Source: CAZBSE01 sp964610385 (lineage in GTDB: Bacteria; Actinomycetota; Humimicrobiia; Humimicrobiales; Humimicrobiaceae). From it: a stretch of 64,000 nucleotides of DNA. The translations under genes were made by a program, and so were the position numbers. Under the pieces are notes generated by a model, which was not told the origin of the DNA, did not search any database, and saw only the letters and a program-made list of their open reading frames with translations. Location of the stretch: contig CAZSXW010000009.1 of assembly GCA_964610385.1 (NCBI GenBank), positions 13,594 through 77,593 on the forward strand, given 5' to 3'. Position 1 is the stretch's first letter. The number at the start of each line of letters is the position of its first letter. Shown here one piece after another: positions 17,327 through 27,047 of this stretch.

Positions 17327-19855
17327 TTATGAAACCTCCACGACAGATTTAATCATTTCTTCAAAATATTCAGGCTTAAAATGTTTAATATAAATACCTT
17401 TTTTGGGACAAGTTGCCATACAAACGCCGCAGCCGCGGCAGATTGCTTCATTTACTTCAACTGTCTTTTTTATGCTCCCGTCCTCCTGCATGTATTCAAT
17501 AAGTGTTATTGCTTTTGAAGGACAAGGATCAATACAATATGCGCAGCCGTCACAGTTCTCGTCCACTACAAATGAAATTGCAGGAGATTTAACCAGTTCC
17601 TTTTTTGAAATAATTCCTGCAACCCTTGATGCTGCACCTTCACCGTCTATAATAGAGTCAGGAATACTCATTTTCTTCCGTGTAGTCCCACATTTTAAAA
17701 CACCATCAGTATTAAAATCAAGGGGATTTAAAATACCAAGCATCCCAATAAAGAAATTATTTTCATCTCTCTGAAGAAGTAAATCACTCTCAAAATTACC
17801 ATTTTTAGAATCTGCTTTCATATCATTACTCGTTGCAATAACCACACAGCCGATATCCACATTTTCCTTCCCTTTTGGACTCATAATTTCAGCGCTGAAA
17901 TTCCCAACAAAACCTCCGATTCTTCCTATTTTAGCTTCATTATAAACTTTTATATTCTCATTTTTATTTAACTCACCTATCAGGTTTTTCACGAACTTAT
18001 TATTATTTTCCTTTATTTTTTCGAGGTCTGCTTCTTTTTCAACCAAAAAAACATCAAGTCCCGCCTGTCCAAGTTTTAAAGCACAGGCAATACCACTGGG
18101 AGTGCCTCCTATTACAAGACATGCAGATGTTACCGGAACATGAATATCATTTAAAGACTCGAGTAATGAGACACGTCTTACTCCCATTCTCATAAGTATT
18201 TTTGCTTTTTCCGTAGCCTTCTCTTTATCATTTGAATGTACCCAGGTGCATTGGTTTCGAAGGTTTACTATTTCCATTAAATAACGGTTTAATCCACCCA
18301 TTTCCGTATGAAGTGAAAATAATTCTTCATGTGTCTTTGGCGAACATGCACCTATTACGACTCTATTGAATTTTTTCGTTTTTAATAGTTCCCTTATTTT
18401 TACACCATCACATCCAAAAGGAGTAAGTTCTACATGTTTCACATAAGGAAGTGATTCCGTATAGCTTATTAGTTCATCTATATTACAAAGTCCTGCTATA
18501 TTCATACCGCAGCGGCATATGACTGCCAGAATTGACGGCTCCTCATTGATTTTTACAGGTAAAATCTCCTTTTCAGGCAAAGCCGTCATTTCCTTGCCAC
18601 GTGAATCAGCCAATAATGCAGCTGCATGTGATGCTGCAGAACATGCTTGAATAATTGCATCATCTATTCCCTTTGGCTCCTGTGCGCTCCCGCATATAAA
18701 AATTCCTTCTTTAGATGTATAAATCGGATGTGAATTATCCGACTTTTTACTAAAAAATCCCCATTGATCAAGTTCTAAACCCACTTTTTCTGCAAGAGAA
18801 CGCGTACTTTCAGTAGGAGCATAAGGCGGGACGATAACAAACATATCCGCATTAAATACTTCCTTACCGTAAGAGATATCAACATTCCCATCTTTCCCTT
18901 CAGTAACTTTCAAAGAGTCCGTTTTAATAAAATTGACTTTAGATTCTACTGCTTTTTGGTAAAAATCTTTATAATCATCCCTTTCCAGATTAATTCCTTC
19001 GTAAAAAACAGCAACAGAAGCATTGGAATTTCTTTCAATAGTACCCATAGCCTCTGCAGCAGCAGTCATAAAACCAATTGGTGAGGGATTATTAAGAACA
19101 TACCACGCAATAGACTGCGGTTCTTTTTTATCATCACGTTTTACAACCCCACCGGTCGGACCAAGACCCGAAAGCAGGCGCTCAAACTCGAGAGCGGTAA
19201 GAATATTTGGAAACTTCCTGTACCCAAACCTTTCCAATGATTTCGTTTTCATTTCATCCATTCCAGTAGCTAAAATAATAGCTCCCACATTGAATTCCAC
19301 TTCTACAGGTTTCTGATCAAATACAACTGCCTCAGGTTTACATGCTTCGACACATGGCGGAGTTTCTTTATCTCCGCATTTACCCTCAAGAATATAATTA
19401 CATTTTTCAGGATTAATCAATGCCTTTCTTGGTGGGAAAGGCGAATAAAAAGAAATTGCTTTAGTAGCTCCTCTACCAAAATTAAATTCAGAAGGAATAC
19501 CTCCAACAGGGCAAGCAGGAAAACAATCGGTACAGGCGGTACATTTCATCGGGTCAACATATCTTGGGTTTTTGACTACTTTAACTTTAAAATCTCCTGC
19601 CTTTCCGTCAATACTTCTGACTTCTGCAAAGGAAACGATTTTTATATTAGGGTTACTTGTAAGTTCAAGCATTTTAGGCAGTATCGTACATGTGGAACAC
19701 TCGTTTGAAGGAAACATCTTATCTATTTGCGCCATTTTACCGCCAATCGTGGGCTTCTCTTCAACAAGAATAACCTTAAACCCCTGGTTTAATAATTCAG
19801 CGCTTGCTCGCATACCTGCAGGACCTGCTCCCACAACAAGTACAGATCCTTTCAT
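17327..19855 (-). CDS. hdrA: Reduced HdrA-like flavin/Fe-S protein (842 aa)
   Basis: HdrA-family soluble flavoprotein. Order: FAD module 1 (VVGAGPAGM at ~7; FPSNECSTC), ferredoxin-like cysteines (CTACTDCFPAC ~105 and further Cys at 152-172), the HdrA domain starting ICRCGMNIAG (~447) with NLRNQCTWVH, FAD module 2 (VIGGTPSGI at ~581), and two C-terminal 4Fe-4S ferredoxin motifs (CDGCAYCIDPC and CRGCGVCMATC). Two losses stand out against the HdrA at 28480. In module 1 the CVGSR...YCS..CC cysteine segment has become WYVLNNPS...AAAEAMGTIE. Module 2 has lost that segment and about 130 residues altogether. It may be an electron conduit with fewer cofactors rather than a full bifurcating HdrA. Confidence 0.88.
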   Translation of the reverse strand: MKGSVLVVGAGPAGMRASAELLNQGFKVILVEEKPTIGGKMAQIDKMFPSNECSTCTILPKMLELTSNPNIKIVSFAEVRSIDGKAGDFKVKVVKNPRYVDPMKCTACTDCFPACPVGGIPSEFNFGRGATKAISFYSPFPPRKALINPEKCNYILEGKCGDKETPPCVEACKPEAVVFDQKPVEVEFNVGAIILATGMDEMKTKSLERFGYRKFPNILTALEFERLLSGLGPTGGVVKRDDKKEPQSIAWYVLNNPSPIGFMTAAAEAMGTIERNSNASVAVFYEGINLERDDYKDFYQKAVESKVNFIKTDSLKVTEGKDGNVDISYGKEVFNADMFVIVPPYAPTESTRSLAEKVGLELDQWGFFSKKSDNSHPIYTSKEGIFICGSAQEPKGIDDAIIQACSAASHAAALLADSRGKEMTALPEKEILPVKINEEPSILAVICRCGMNIAGLCNIDELISYTESLPYVKHVELTPFGCDGVKIRELLKTKKFNRVVIGACSPKTHEELFSLHTEMGGLNRYLMEIVNLRNQCTWVHSNDKEKATEKAKILMRMGVRRVSLLESLNDIHVPVTSACLVIGGTPSGIACALKLGQAGLDVFLVEKEADLEKIKENNNKFVKNLIGELNKNENIKVYNEAKIGRIGGFVGNFSAEIMSPKGKENVDIGCVVIATSNDMKADSKNGNFESDLLLQRDENNFFIGMLGILNPLDFNTDGVLKCGTTRKKMSIPDSIIDGEGAASRVAGIISKKELVKSPAISFVVDENCDGCAYCIDPCPSKAITLIEYMQEDGSIKKTVEVNEAICRGCGVCMATCPKKGIYIKHFKPEYFEEMIKSVVEVS

Positions 19856-19913
19856 AATATTTTACCTCACTCTCATATATTTACTTTTAATCTATATTAA
19901 TCAATATATAAAT

Positions 19914-20120
19914 TTACCCCGGCGGAGCATCTCCTTCAAGAACTATTTCAGTGACTACCCGCCTGCTGTAAACAAAATATTTTCCCCCATCTTTAACAAG
20001 TTGCGTTTCAAACCCTTCTTTTTTATATTTTTTTATTTTCTCATCAGCTTCAGCTTCTGTGGAATAACTTCCTTTATCCCACATATATTTTTTCCCGTCA
20101 ATTATTTTTGCTAACTCCAC
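19914..20120 (-). CDS. Small conserved protein X2 (68 aa), partner of MvhD
   Basis: A paralogue of X1 at 16696-16899 with the same layout: IIDGKKYMWDKG, KIKKYKKEGFETQL, KYFVYSRRVV and an acidic end. It follows the mvhD copy at 20131-20553 by 10 bp and precedes the reduced HdrA gene. No known domain is recognisable. The third mvhD in this operon (28016-28477) has no such companion. Confidence 0.8.
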   Translation of the reverse strand: MELAKIIDGKKYMWDKGSYSTEAEADEKIKKYKKEGFETQLVKDGGKYFVYSRRVVTEIVLEGDAPPG

Positions 20121-20130
20121 TTTTTTCCTC

Positions 20131-20553
20131 TCATGTTTTAAAAGGGCTGGGACCCAGTTTCCTTACCGTTTCCGTAAATTCAGTCATCACCTGGGCAAAC
20201 TTCGGGCCTTCCGAAGCTGAAACCCATTCCAGCCTGAACCTTTCATCTTCTATTCCAAAATCCTCAAGCATGAGCCTTATTGCATCCGCTCTCTTTTCTG
20301 TCTTTAAATTACCCTCCAGATAATGACAGTCTCCCGGATGGCACCCGCATATTATGACACCATCGGCTCCCTTTGTTAACGCATCCATAACCAGATTCGG
20401 ATGGACCATTCCTGAGCACATAACCCTTATTATACGGACATTTGCAGGATACTGCATCCTTGATGTTCCTGCTAAATCCGCCCCGGCATAGGAACACCAG
20501 TTGCAGCAGAATCCTATAATCAATGGCTCAAACTTTTCTTCAGCGTTGTTCAT
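20131..20553 (-). CDS. mvhD: MvhD-like [2Fe-2S] electron-transfer subunit (copy 2)
   Basis: A 140-residue MvhD with cysteines in GFCCNWCSYAGAD, RVMCSGMVHP and GCHPGDCHYLEGN, and the C-terminal EWVSASEGPKF. It is the closest relative of copy 1. It starts 2 bp after the giant HdrA-GltD fusion, suggesting it is that protein's electron partner. Confidence 0.93.
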   Translation of the reverse strand: MNNAEEKFEPLIIGFCCNWCSYAGADLAGTSRMQYPANVRIIRVMCSGMVHPNLVMDALTKGADGVIICGCHPGDCHYLEGNLKTEKRADAIRLMLEDFGIEDERFRLEWVSASEGPKFAQVMTEFTETVRKLGPSPFKT

Positions 20554-20555
20554 TT

Positions 20556-23500
20556 TTAGGAGACCTCCAATGCAGCATTGACCATAGCTGCTATCTGTTC
20601 AAGTTTAAATCCTCTGACAAATATACCCTTCTTAGGACATGTAGCCTGACATACACCGCATCCCTTGCAGGCAGATTCATCAACTTCAACGGTTTTCTTT
20701 ACTGCACCATCTTTCATATACTCAATCAATGTTATGGCATTATACGGGCACGGGTCTATACAGTACGCGCAGCCGTCGCAGTTTTCATCTACTACCTGAG
20801 ATATATTTGCCCCCAGATCTATAGTCTCTTTGGAGAGTATGGTACTTGCCCTTGCTGCAGCACCGCAGGCCTGGGAAATACATTCTTCTATTGACTTTGC
20901 CGAATGGGCAAGGCCGCACAAAAATATTCCTTCAGTAGCGAAATCGACCGGACGGAGTTTCATATGTGCTTCTAAAAAGAAATTATCCTGATCCAGCGGT
21001 ATTTTTAACATCTGTGCAATATCATTATTCTCCGGATGGGGAATGGTTGCAGCAGAAAGTACTAAGAGATCAGCATTGATTTCAACCGGCCTGTTCAGGA
21101 TTGGATCTTTCAGAGATACTTTTATCACATCGTTATGTTTTGATACTTCGGGTTTTTTATCCTCATCATATCTTATAAAAATTACTCCCATCTGACGTGC
21201 CTTAGAGTAATAACTCTCTCTGAATCCATAAGTTCTAATATCCCTGTATAGAATAAATACATTTGTACGGGGGCTGTTTTCTTTTATCTTTATTGCATTC
21301 TTAACTGCTTCGGAGCAGCATACTCTACTGCAGTAAGGATGCTTTTCATCTCTTGAACCTACGCACTGGATCATCACTACATTTTTTAATTTCTTTATAT
21401 CAATACCTGCTTCATCTCCTCTGGAATTACCCGATAATTTATTTTCCAGTTCAAGCTGTGTAACGACTCTTTCATCTTTGCCGTAGAGATACTCATCAGG
21501 CTTGTACTCTTCAGCACCTGTTGCAACAATCACGACCCCGTGGTTCAACTCGACCTTTTCGGCTCCATCATCTTTTTCTTTCTTTGCACCGCCTTTTTCT
21601 ATTTTTGTCTTAAAATTTCCAAAAAACCCTTCTATATTTAATATTTTTGTATCTGTATAAAGATGTATTTTATCATTTCCTTTGACACGTCCTATCAACG
21701 AATCCAACTGCTTCTGAGGATCTTCTCCATCGAATAGAAAATGTATCCGCTTTAGATTTCCTCCCAGCTGCTTTTCCTTTTCAATAAGGTATACCTCATA
21801 TCCCTGCCCTGCGATTTCAAGAGCAGCGGTCATACCACTAAGTCCGCCCCCGATTACAAGCGCGTTATGGTTGACGCTTACCTTTCTCCTCTGCAGTGGT
21901 TCCAGCAGTCTTACTTTGGATACGGCCATTCTCACAAGGTCTTTAGATTTTTGAGTAGCTTTCTCATGTTCGCCCATATGAACCCATGAACACTGGTCAC
22001 GTATATTAGCCATTTCAAACAGATAAGAATTAAGTCCCGCCTCCCGAACAGTATTCTGGAAAAGAGGTTCATGAGTCCTGGGAGTGCATGAAGCAACCAC
22101 TACACGGTTAAGATCGTGCTCTTTTATTAAATCTTTTATTTTTTCCTGTGTATCATTTGAACATGTGTATAAATTATCCTCAGCATACACTACGCCTGAA
22201 AGTGTCTTTGCATATTCAACTACCTGAGGGACATCTACCACACCTGCAATGTTTGAGCCGCAGTGGCAGATAAACACACCTATACGAGGTTCCTGACCGT
22301 TGACATCTTTTTCCGGAGGATATTCCTTGGCTTTTATCAAAGTTCCCCTGGAATCAGAAAGAAGGGATAATACTTTTGATGCTGCTCCGCTTGCCTGGGT
22401 TACTGTCTCCGGTATATCCTTGGGTTCCGTAAATGGACCACAGACAAATACTCCTTCTCTGCTGGACTCAACCGGTTTGAAAGTGTCAGTCCAGCAGAAC
22501 CCATGCTCGTTTAGTTTTATCCCAAACTTACTGCTTAATTCCTTTGCAAGTTCCGGCGGCTGCATTCCTACGGATAGAACTACAAGATCATATTCTTCAG
22601 TCAGCCTTTTTCCATCATCGGTTACATAATTTATCCTTAAATTTTTTGTTTCTTCTACTTCCTCAACAGATGATGGTCGACATCTAATGTATTTTACCCC
22701 CAGTTTCTTTGCTCTCTCGTAATAGGCATCGAAGCCTTTACCGAAAGCCCTCAGGTCCATAAAGTATATATGACATTCCAGATCATCACTTATATGTTCC
22801 TTGGCAATAATCGCTTCTTTAGTAGCATACATGCAGCATATTGATGAACAGTAATCTCTTTCTGTTTCCCTTGAGCCGACACACTGGATAAAAGCAATTC
22901 TTTTAGGTGCGATTTTATCAGAGGGTCTTAAGACATCCCCTTCATATGGGCCGGAAGTGCTCAGTATCCTCTCAAATTCAAGAGCATTTACAACATTTGG
23001 ATAATTTAAATACCCGTATTCCAATTTTTCCCCTGCATTAAAAATATTATAGCCAGGAGAAAAAATAACTGAACCTACATTTAAATCAATCTTCTCCTCT
23101 CTTTGACTATAATCGATTGCTCCAGCTTCACAGGCCTCGATACACTCACGGCACTCAGAGCAAATACCACAGGTAAGGCATCTTGAAGCTTCCTTTATTG
23201 CCTCTTCTTCCGAAATAGTTGAGGTTACTTCTTTAAAGTCTTTTATTCTTTGCTTTACAGGTAGCTCATTGGGTTTTACTCTTTCTATTTTTTCAAATGA
23301 CCTTAACTCTTTTTCCGTGAATACATCTTCCGGCTTAAGCAGTTTTTCACTCGTCTTTTCTTTTACAATTTCTTTACTTATGTTTTCTAATTTTTCTCCT
23401 TTCAGGAACCTTTCTATAACATCAGCAGCCAGCTTACCGTGACCAATAGCTTCAGTTACCGTAGAAGGACCTAGCAGCAAATCTCCGCCTGCAAATATTC

Positions 23501-25103
23501 CTTCCTTATTGACCAGAAGTATATCTTCATTTTCAAGTTTTATGGTTTTCCTCTGAGTCAGTTCAAATTTTCCATTACCGTTTACCAGATAATTTACATC
23601 AGGCTCCTGTCCAACTGCCAGGATCACATAATCAACCTTATATTCAAATTCACTTCCTTCTATACTAACAGGTCTTCTCCTTCCACTGCTGTCAGGTGCT
23701 CCAAGCTTATTCTTAATTAAGATAATTTTTTCTACCTTATTGTTTTTTCCTTTCATCTCAACAGGTGATGTAAGATAATTTATTTTAATACCTTCCTTAA
23801 GCGCATCTTCCACTTCTTCTTCTATAGCAGGCATTTCCTTCCTGGTTCTTCTGTAGAAAATACTTACCTCATCCGCGCCCATCCGCAGGGCAGTTCTCGC
23901 TGAATCCAAAGCCACATTTCCTCCGCCTATAACTGCAACTCTACCCTTGACATCTTTTATTTTTGAAAGTGTCACATCTCTCAAGAAATCTACACCTGAT
24001 ATCACTCCTTTAAGGCACTCACCCTCACATCTTATAGAAATATTTTTATGAGCTCCGGTTGCTAAAAATATTGCATTGAAATTCTCTTCATTCTTTAATT
24101 TCCACAAATCATCACAACTGTCAATTTTATGATTTGTTTTTATTTCAACACCCATTCTCCTGATCACATCTATTTCAAGGTCTAAAATTTTTGAAGGCAG
24201 TCTGTATTCAGGAATTCCTACTCTCATCATCCCGCCGGCAACAGGAAGAGCCTCAAATACCGTTATCTTATATCCTTTTTTTGCTAGATAGTAAGAAGCA
24301 GTAAGGCCGGCAGGGCCGGAACCTATAACTGCAATTTTTTGCGGCTTTTCTTCATCCATTTCTGGAAGTGGGATCTCCCCCAATTTTAATTCATAATCTG
24401 CCATAAATCTTTTGAGGTTCCTTATAGAAACCGGGCTGTCGACAAGATTTCTGGTACAATTTTCCTCACATGGATGGGTACATACCCTGCCGCATATTGA
24501 TGGGAATGGATTATCCTTTCTGTGAACTTTTAATGCATCTAAATATTTTTTCTCTTTAATCAGTGCAACATAGCCCTGTACAGATACATTTGCCGGACAG
24601 CTGCTCCTACAGGGTGATTTCCCTCTTTTATTTATAAAATAAGCAGGAGGAATTGCCTGGGGATACAGACGACAAATAGCTCTTTGATTGTCCAGCCCCA
24701 TATTATGTTCGGATAAAATCACTATAGGACACTTTTCAACACACTCGCCGCAACCGGTGCATTTTTCCTCATCTATATAGCGAGGCCTCTTTTTTATAGT
24801 CACGGTGAAATTACCAGGCTCGCCTTTAATTTCCTCCACATCTGCCAGGGTGATTATTTCAATGTCCTTATGGCGGCCTATTTCTACTAATCTTGGAGCC
24901 ATGGTGCACATAGCACAGTCATTGGTGGGAAAGGTCTTATCTATCTGGGACATCACACCGCCGATACAGGATTTTGTCTCTATTAGATATACTTTTATCC
25001 CGGATTCGGCAAGATCAAGCGCAGCCTGCATTCCGCCGATACCACCGCCTACCACCATTGCTGCACCGACTTTTTTATTATTTCTTAAATCTTTAGTATT
25101 CAT
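20556..25103 (-). CDS. Giant HdrA-GltD fusion flavoprotein (1515 aa, HdrL-like)
   Basis: Numbered from Met at 25103. Order: N-terminal half of HdrA FAD module (VVGGGIGGM ~17; FPTNDCAMC), ferredoxin site CTGCGECVEKCP (~115-126), an inserted GltD/NfnB-like unit (~160-580) with its own Fe-S cysteines (CRSSCP, CGRVCTHPCEENC), FAD site (IGSGPAGL) and NAD(P) site (VIGGGNVALDSART, YRRTRKEMPA), then CLTCGICSECRECIEAC (~642), the rest of HdrA module 1 (CVGSR...YCSSICC), the HdrA CHCGSNI domain (~947), FAD module 2 (~1082, CVGSR...YCSRVCC) and two C-terminal ferredoxin motifs. It thus holds three flavin sites and a pyridine-nucleotide site. Large HdrA-GltD fusions are known in some anaerobes. TTG/ATG choices exist; ATG 25103 has AAGGAATG upstream and overlaps the preceding gene by 11 bp. 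Confidence 0.92.
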   Translation of the reverse strand: MNTKDLRNNKKVGAAMVVGGGIGGMQAALDLAESGIKVYLIETKSCIGGVMSQIDKTFPTNDCAMCTMAPRLVEIGRHKDIEIITLADVEEIKGEPGNFTVTIKKRPRYIDEEKCTGCGECVEKCPIVILSEHNMGLDNQRAICRLYPQAIPPAYFINKRGKSPCRSSCPANVSVQGYVALIKEKKYLDALKVHRKDNPFPSICGRVCTHPCEENCTRNLVDSPVSIRNLKRFMADYELKLGEIPLPEMDEEKPQKIAVIGSGPAGLTASYYLAKKGYKITVFEALPVAGGMMRVGIPEYRLPSKILDLEIDVIRRMGVEIKTNHKIDSCDDLWKLKNEENFNAIFLATGAHKNISIRCEGECLKGVISGVDFLRDVTLSKIKDVKGRVAVIGGGNVALDSARTALRMGADEVSIFYRRTRKEMPAIEEEVEDALKEGIKINYLTSPVEMKGKNNKVEKIILIKNKLGAPDSSGRRRPVSIEGSEFEYKVDYVILAVGQEPDVNYLVNGNGKFELTQRKTIKLENEDILLVNKEGIFAGGDLLLGPSTVTEAIGHGKLAADVIERFLKGEKLENISKEIVKEKTSEKLLKPEDVFTEKELRSFEKIERVKPNELPVKQRIKDFKEVTSTISEEEAIKEASRCLTCGICSECRECIEACEAGAIDYSQREEKIDLNVGSVIFSPGYNIFNAGEKLEYGYLNYPNVVNALEFERILSTSGPYEGDVLRPSDKIAPKRIAFIQCVGSRETERDYCSSICCMYATKEAIIAKEHISDDLECHIYFMDLRAFGKGFDAYYERAKKLGVKYIRCRPSSVEEVEETKNLRINYVTDDGKRLTEEYDLVVLSVGMQPPELAKELSSKFGIKLNEHGFCWTDTFKPVESSREGVFVCGPFTEPKDIPETVTQASGAASKVLSLLSDSRGTLIKAKEYPPEKDVNGQEPRIGVFICHCGSNIAGVVDVPQVVEYAKTLSGVVYAEDNLYTCSNDTQEKIKDLIKEHDLNRVVVASCTPRTHEPLFQNTVREAGLNSYLFEMANIRDQCSWVHMGEHEKATQKSKDLVRMAVSKVRLLEPLQRRKVSVNHNALVIGGGLSGMTAALEIAGQGYEVYLIEKEKQLGGNLKRIHFLFDGEDPQKQLDSLIGRVKGNDKIHLYTDTKILNIEGFFGNFKTKIEKGGAKKEKDDGAEKVELNHGVVIVATGAEEYKPDEYLYGKDERVVTQLELENKLSGNSRGDEAGIDIKKLKNVVMIQCVGSRDEKHPYCSRVCCSEAVKNAIKIKENSPRTNVFILYRDIRTYGFRESYYSKARQMGVIFIRYDEDKKPEVSKHNDVIKVSLKDPILNRPVEINADLLVLSAATIPHPENNDIAQMLKIPLDQDNFFLEAHMKLRPVDFATEGIFLCGLAHSAKSIEECISQACGAAARASTILSKETIDLGANISQVVDENCDGCAYCIDPCPYNAITLIEYMKDGAVKKTVEVDESACKGCGVCQATCPKKGIFVRGFKLEQIAAMVNAALEVS

Positions 25104-25941
25104 TTGGCATTCCTTGTAATTCCCTGTAAGTAAAAACAGGTCCGTCCTTACACACATATTTTGAGCCGATATTACATCTCCCGCATTTACCTATACCGCA
25201 CTTCATGCGCATCTCAAGAGAAGTAAAGATCTTCTCAGGAGAAAAACCAAGATCCAGAAGTGGAGGTATTGTATACTTTACCATTATAAAAGGGCCACAG
25301 ACCAAAGCTATACAATTATTGGAACTGGGAGCCTTTTCCTTAAGTACATTTGGGACCAATCCGACACAGCCCTTCCAGTCCAGGCCGCACCTGTCGTCTA
25401 CGGTAAGGACGATATTTATATCATCTCTTTTATCCCACTCATTAAGCTCTGATTTATAGATAATCTCACCAGGACCCCGTGCTCCGTAAAGCAGTGTTAT
25501 ATCTTTAAAACGTTCTCTGTTTTTCTTATGAAGGACATACTTGGTAAGTGATCTTAAAGTTGTAAGAGCAAATCCTCCACCTATTATTAAAAGATTACTT
25601 CCTTCAAGATCCTTCATTGGAAACCCATTTCCGTAAGGTCCCCTTGCTCCTATTACATCTCCCGGACAGAGATTGTGCAGATAGCTTGTAACTGCACCGT
25701 TTTGATATTTTTTAACAGTAAACTGCACAAAATCTTTATCCATAGGTGACGATGCGATCCCTATGGGTGCCTCACCCACGCCTAATATTGATATTTCTGC
25801 AAACTGGCCGCAGGTATACTTAAATTTTTCAGCATCTTTATTATCATTAAACTTAAGGTCGAATGTTTTAATATCCCTGGCTTCGTTCTCAACCGTGATC
25901 CTTTTTATTGTAACCGGAAAAGGCAGGTAAGGATTAATCAT
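25093..25941 (-). CDS. FAD/NAD(P)-binding reductase, HydG/FlxA-like
   Basis: A ferredoxin-NADP reductase-fold protein that moves electrons between NAD(P)H and Fe-S partners. The FAD-binding beta-barrel shows CGQFAEISILGVGEAPIGI and GARGPYGNGFP, the nucleotide domain begins IIGGGFALTTLRSL, and the C-terminal cluster site is CGIGKCGRCNIGSKYVC. It is 282 aa. Paralogues at 34743 and 54720 are gamma subunits of hydBGDA hydrogenases; here the partner hydrogenase subunits are missing and HdrA/MvhD genes surround it, which matches the FlxABCD-Hdr type of NADH dehydrogenase. Confidence 0.92.
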   Translation of the reverse strand: MINPYLPFPVTIKRITVENEARDIKTFDLKFNDNKDAEKFKYTCGQFAEISILGVGEAPIGIASSPMDKDFVQFTVKKYQNGAVTSYLHNLCPGDVIGARGPYGNGFPMKDLEGSNLLIIGGGFALTTLRSLTKYVLHKKNRERFKDITLLYGARGPGEIIYKSELNEWDKRDDINIVLTVDDRCGLDWKGCVGLVPNVLKEKAPSSNNCIALVCGPFIMVKYTIPPLLDLGFSPEKIFTSLEMRMKCGIGKCGRCNIGSKYVCKDGPVFTYRELQGMPNEY

Positions 25942-25979
25942 CGGTTATCCTCCAATATCTTTTTCTTTCTTCTTTATAA

Positions 25980-27035
25980 TTATTTAGCTGACCCAATGTA
26001 TTTTAACATCTCCCTTATATCAATATTAACCGGACAGTTTTTAACACAACGGCCGCAGCCTACACAAAATATTTCGCCAAAATTTTCCGGACAGTAATTG
26101 AATTTATGCATTACTCTCTGCCTCATCCTTTCTTTATATGTCGGTCTTGGATTATGTCCGGATGCATGCATCGTGAATAATGGATACATACAGGAATCCC
26201 AGCAGCGTACCCTCCTACCCTTAGGTGTTTTAGAATATGCCGTTTCAGGATTTACTTCATCTGTAATATCGAAACAGTGACAGGTCGGACATAGATAAGT
26301 ACATATTCCACATCCTAAACATTTCTGGTGGATTTCATTCCAGAAAGAATCATTAAAAGCATTGTCCAGTCTTTCTTTTATATTCCGAACGTCAACCTGC
26401 TGCTGAATTTTCTTTAAACTCAAGTCCATAAGCTTATCTTTTTTAGAAATATCCGGTTTATCTGCTTCCTTAAACCACTTATTTAGTTTTACAATAAATT
26501 CTTCGCCTTTTTTCGTTACCGCACCTGCAAGAATATCTTCCCCAAGATCAAATAATATGATATCTGACCCTTCCTCATTACCCGGTCTGCCATTCATAGA
26601 GGTGCAAAAACATTCAATCTTCGGTTTGTTGCAGGCAAGAGCTATGACAGTTGTCTTTTTTCTTCTTTCAAGATAATAGGGGTCTTTAAAATCCTCTCCC
26701 CCGAAGACTTTATCCAACAGAGAAATTGCCTGAGCATCACATGGCCTGATGCCAAATATTAAATATTCCTTCCCTCTTGCAGTGTAACCTCCCATTTTAA
26801 CTTCAGATTCTTCCCCGAAGGAAAATAAAGTTTCTGCCTGGGGAAAAAGTATTTCCTTGGGTGAGATTTTAGTATTTCTATAATCCCAGTAAATCTCCTG
26901 CCCTGGCTTTAATAATGAGAACCGTGCATCACCGTTTTCCCTGGCAGGAATAAAGATATTATATTCATCTGCAATACTTTCAAGTAATTTTAATACGTCT
27001 TTCTTCTTAATTGCTTTAAATTTTTTACTCTCCAT
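25980..27035 (-). CDS. Dicluster 4Fe-4S protein, HydB/AsrA/FlxB-like
   Basis: A 351-residue electron-transfer subunit of the sulfhydrogenase-beta/anaerobic sulfite reductase A family. Two C-terminal cluster motifs are clear: CLGCGICTYLCPTCHCFD and CVGCGRCVKNCP. A mid-protein CDAQAISLLDKVFGG and RRKKTTVIALACNKP match the family core, with additional cysteines in ECFCTSMNG. Gene order places it between the FAD reductase and the FrhB-like protein. Two further copies are true hydrogenase beta subunits (35604, 55580). Confidence 0.9.
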   Translation of the reverse strand: MESKKFKAIKKKDVLKLLESIADEYNIFIPARENGDARFSLLKPGQEIYWDYRNTKISPKEILFPQAETLFSFGEESEVKMGGYTARGKEYLIFGIRPCDAQAISLLDKVFGGEDFKDPYYLERRKKTTVIALACNKPKIECFCTSMNGRPGNEEGSDIILFDLGEDILAGAVTKKGEEFIVKLNKWFKEADKPDISKKDKLMDLSLKKIQQQVDVRNIKERLDNAFNDSFWNEIHQKCLGCGICTYLCPTCHCFDITDEVNPETAYSKTPKGRRVRCWDSCMYPLFTMHASGHNPRPTYKERMRQRVMHKFNYCPENFGEIFCVGCGRCVKNCPVNIDIREMLKYIGSAK

Positions 27036-27047
27036 TTTTAACTCAAC

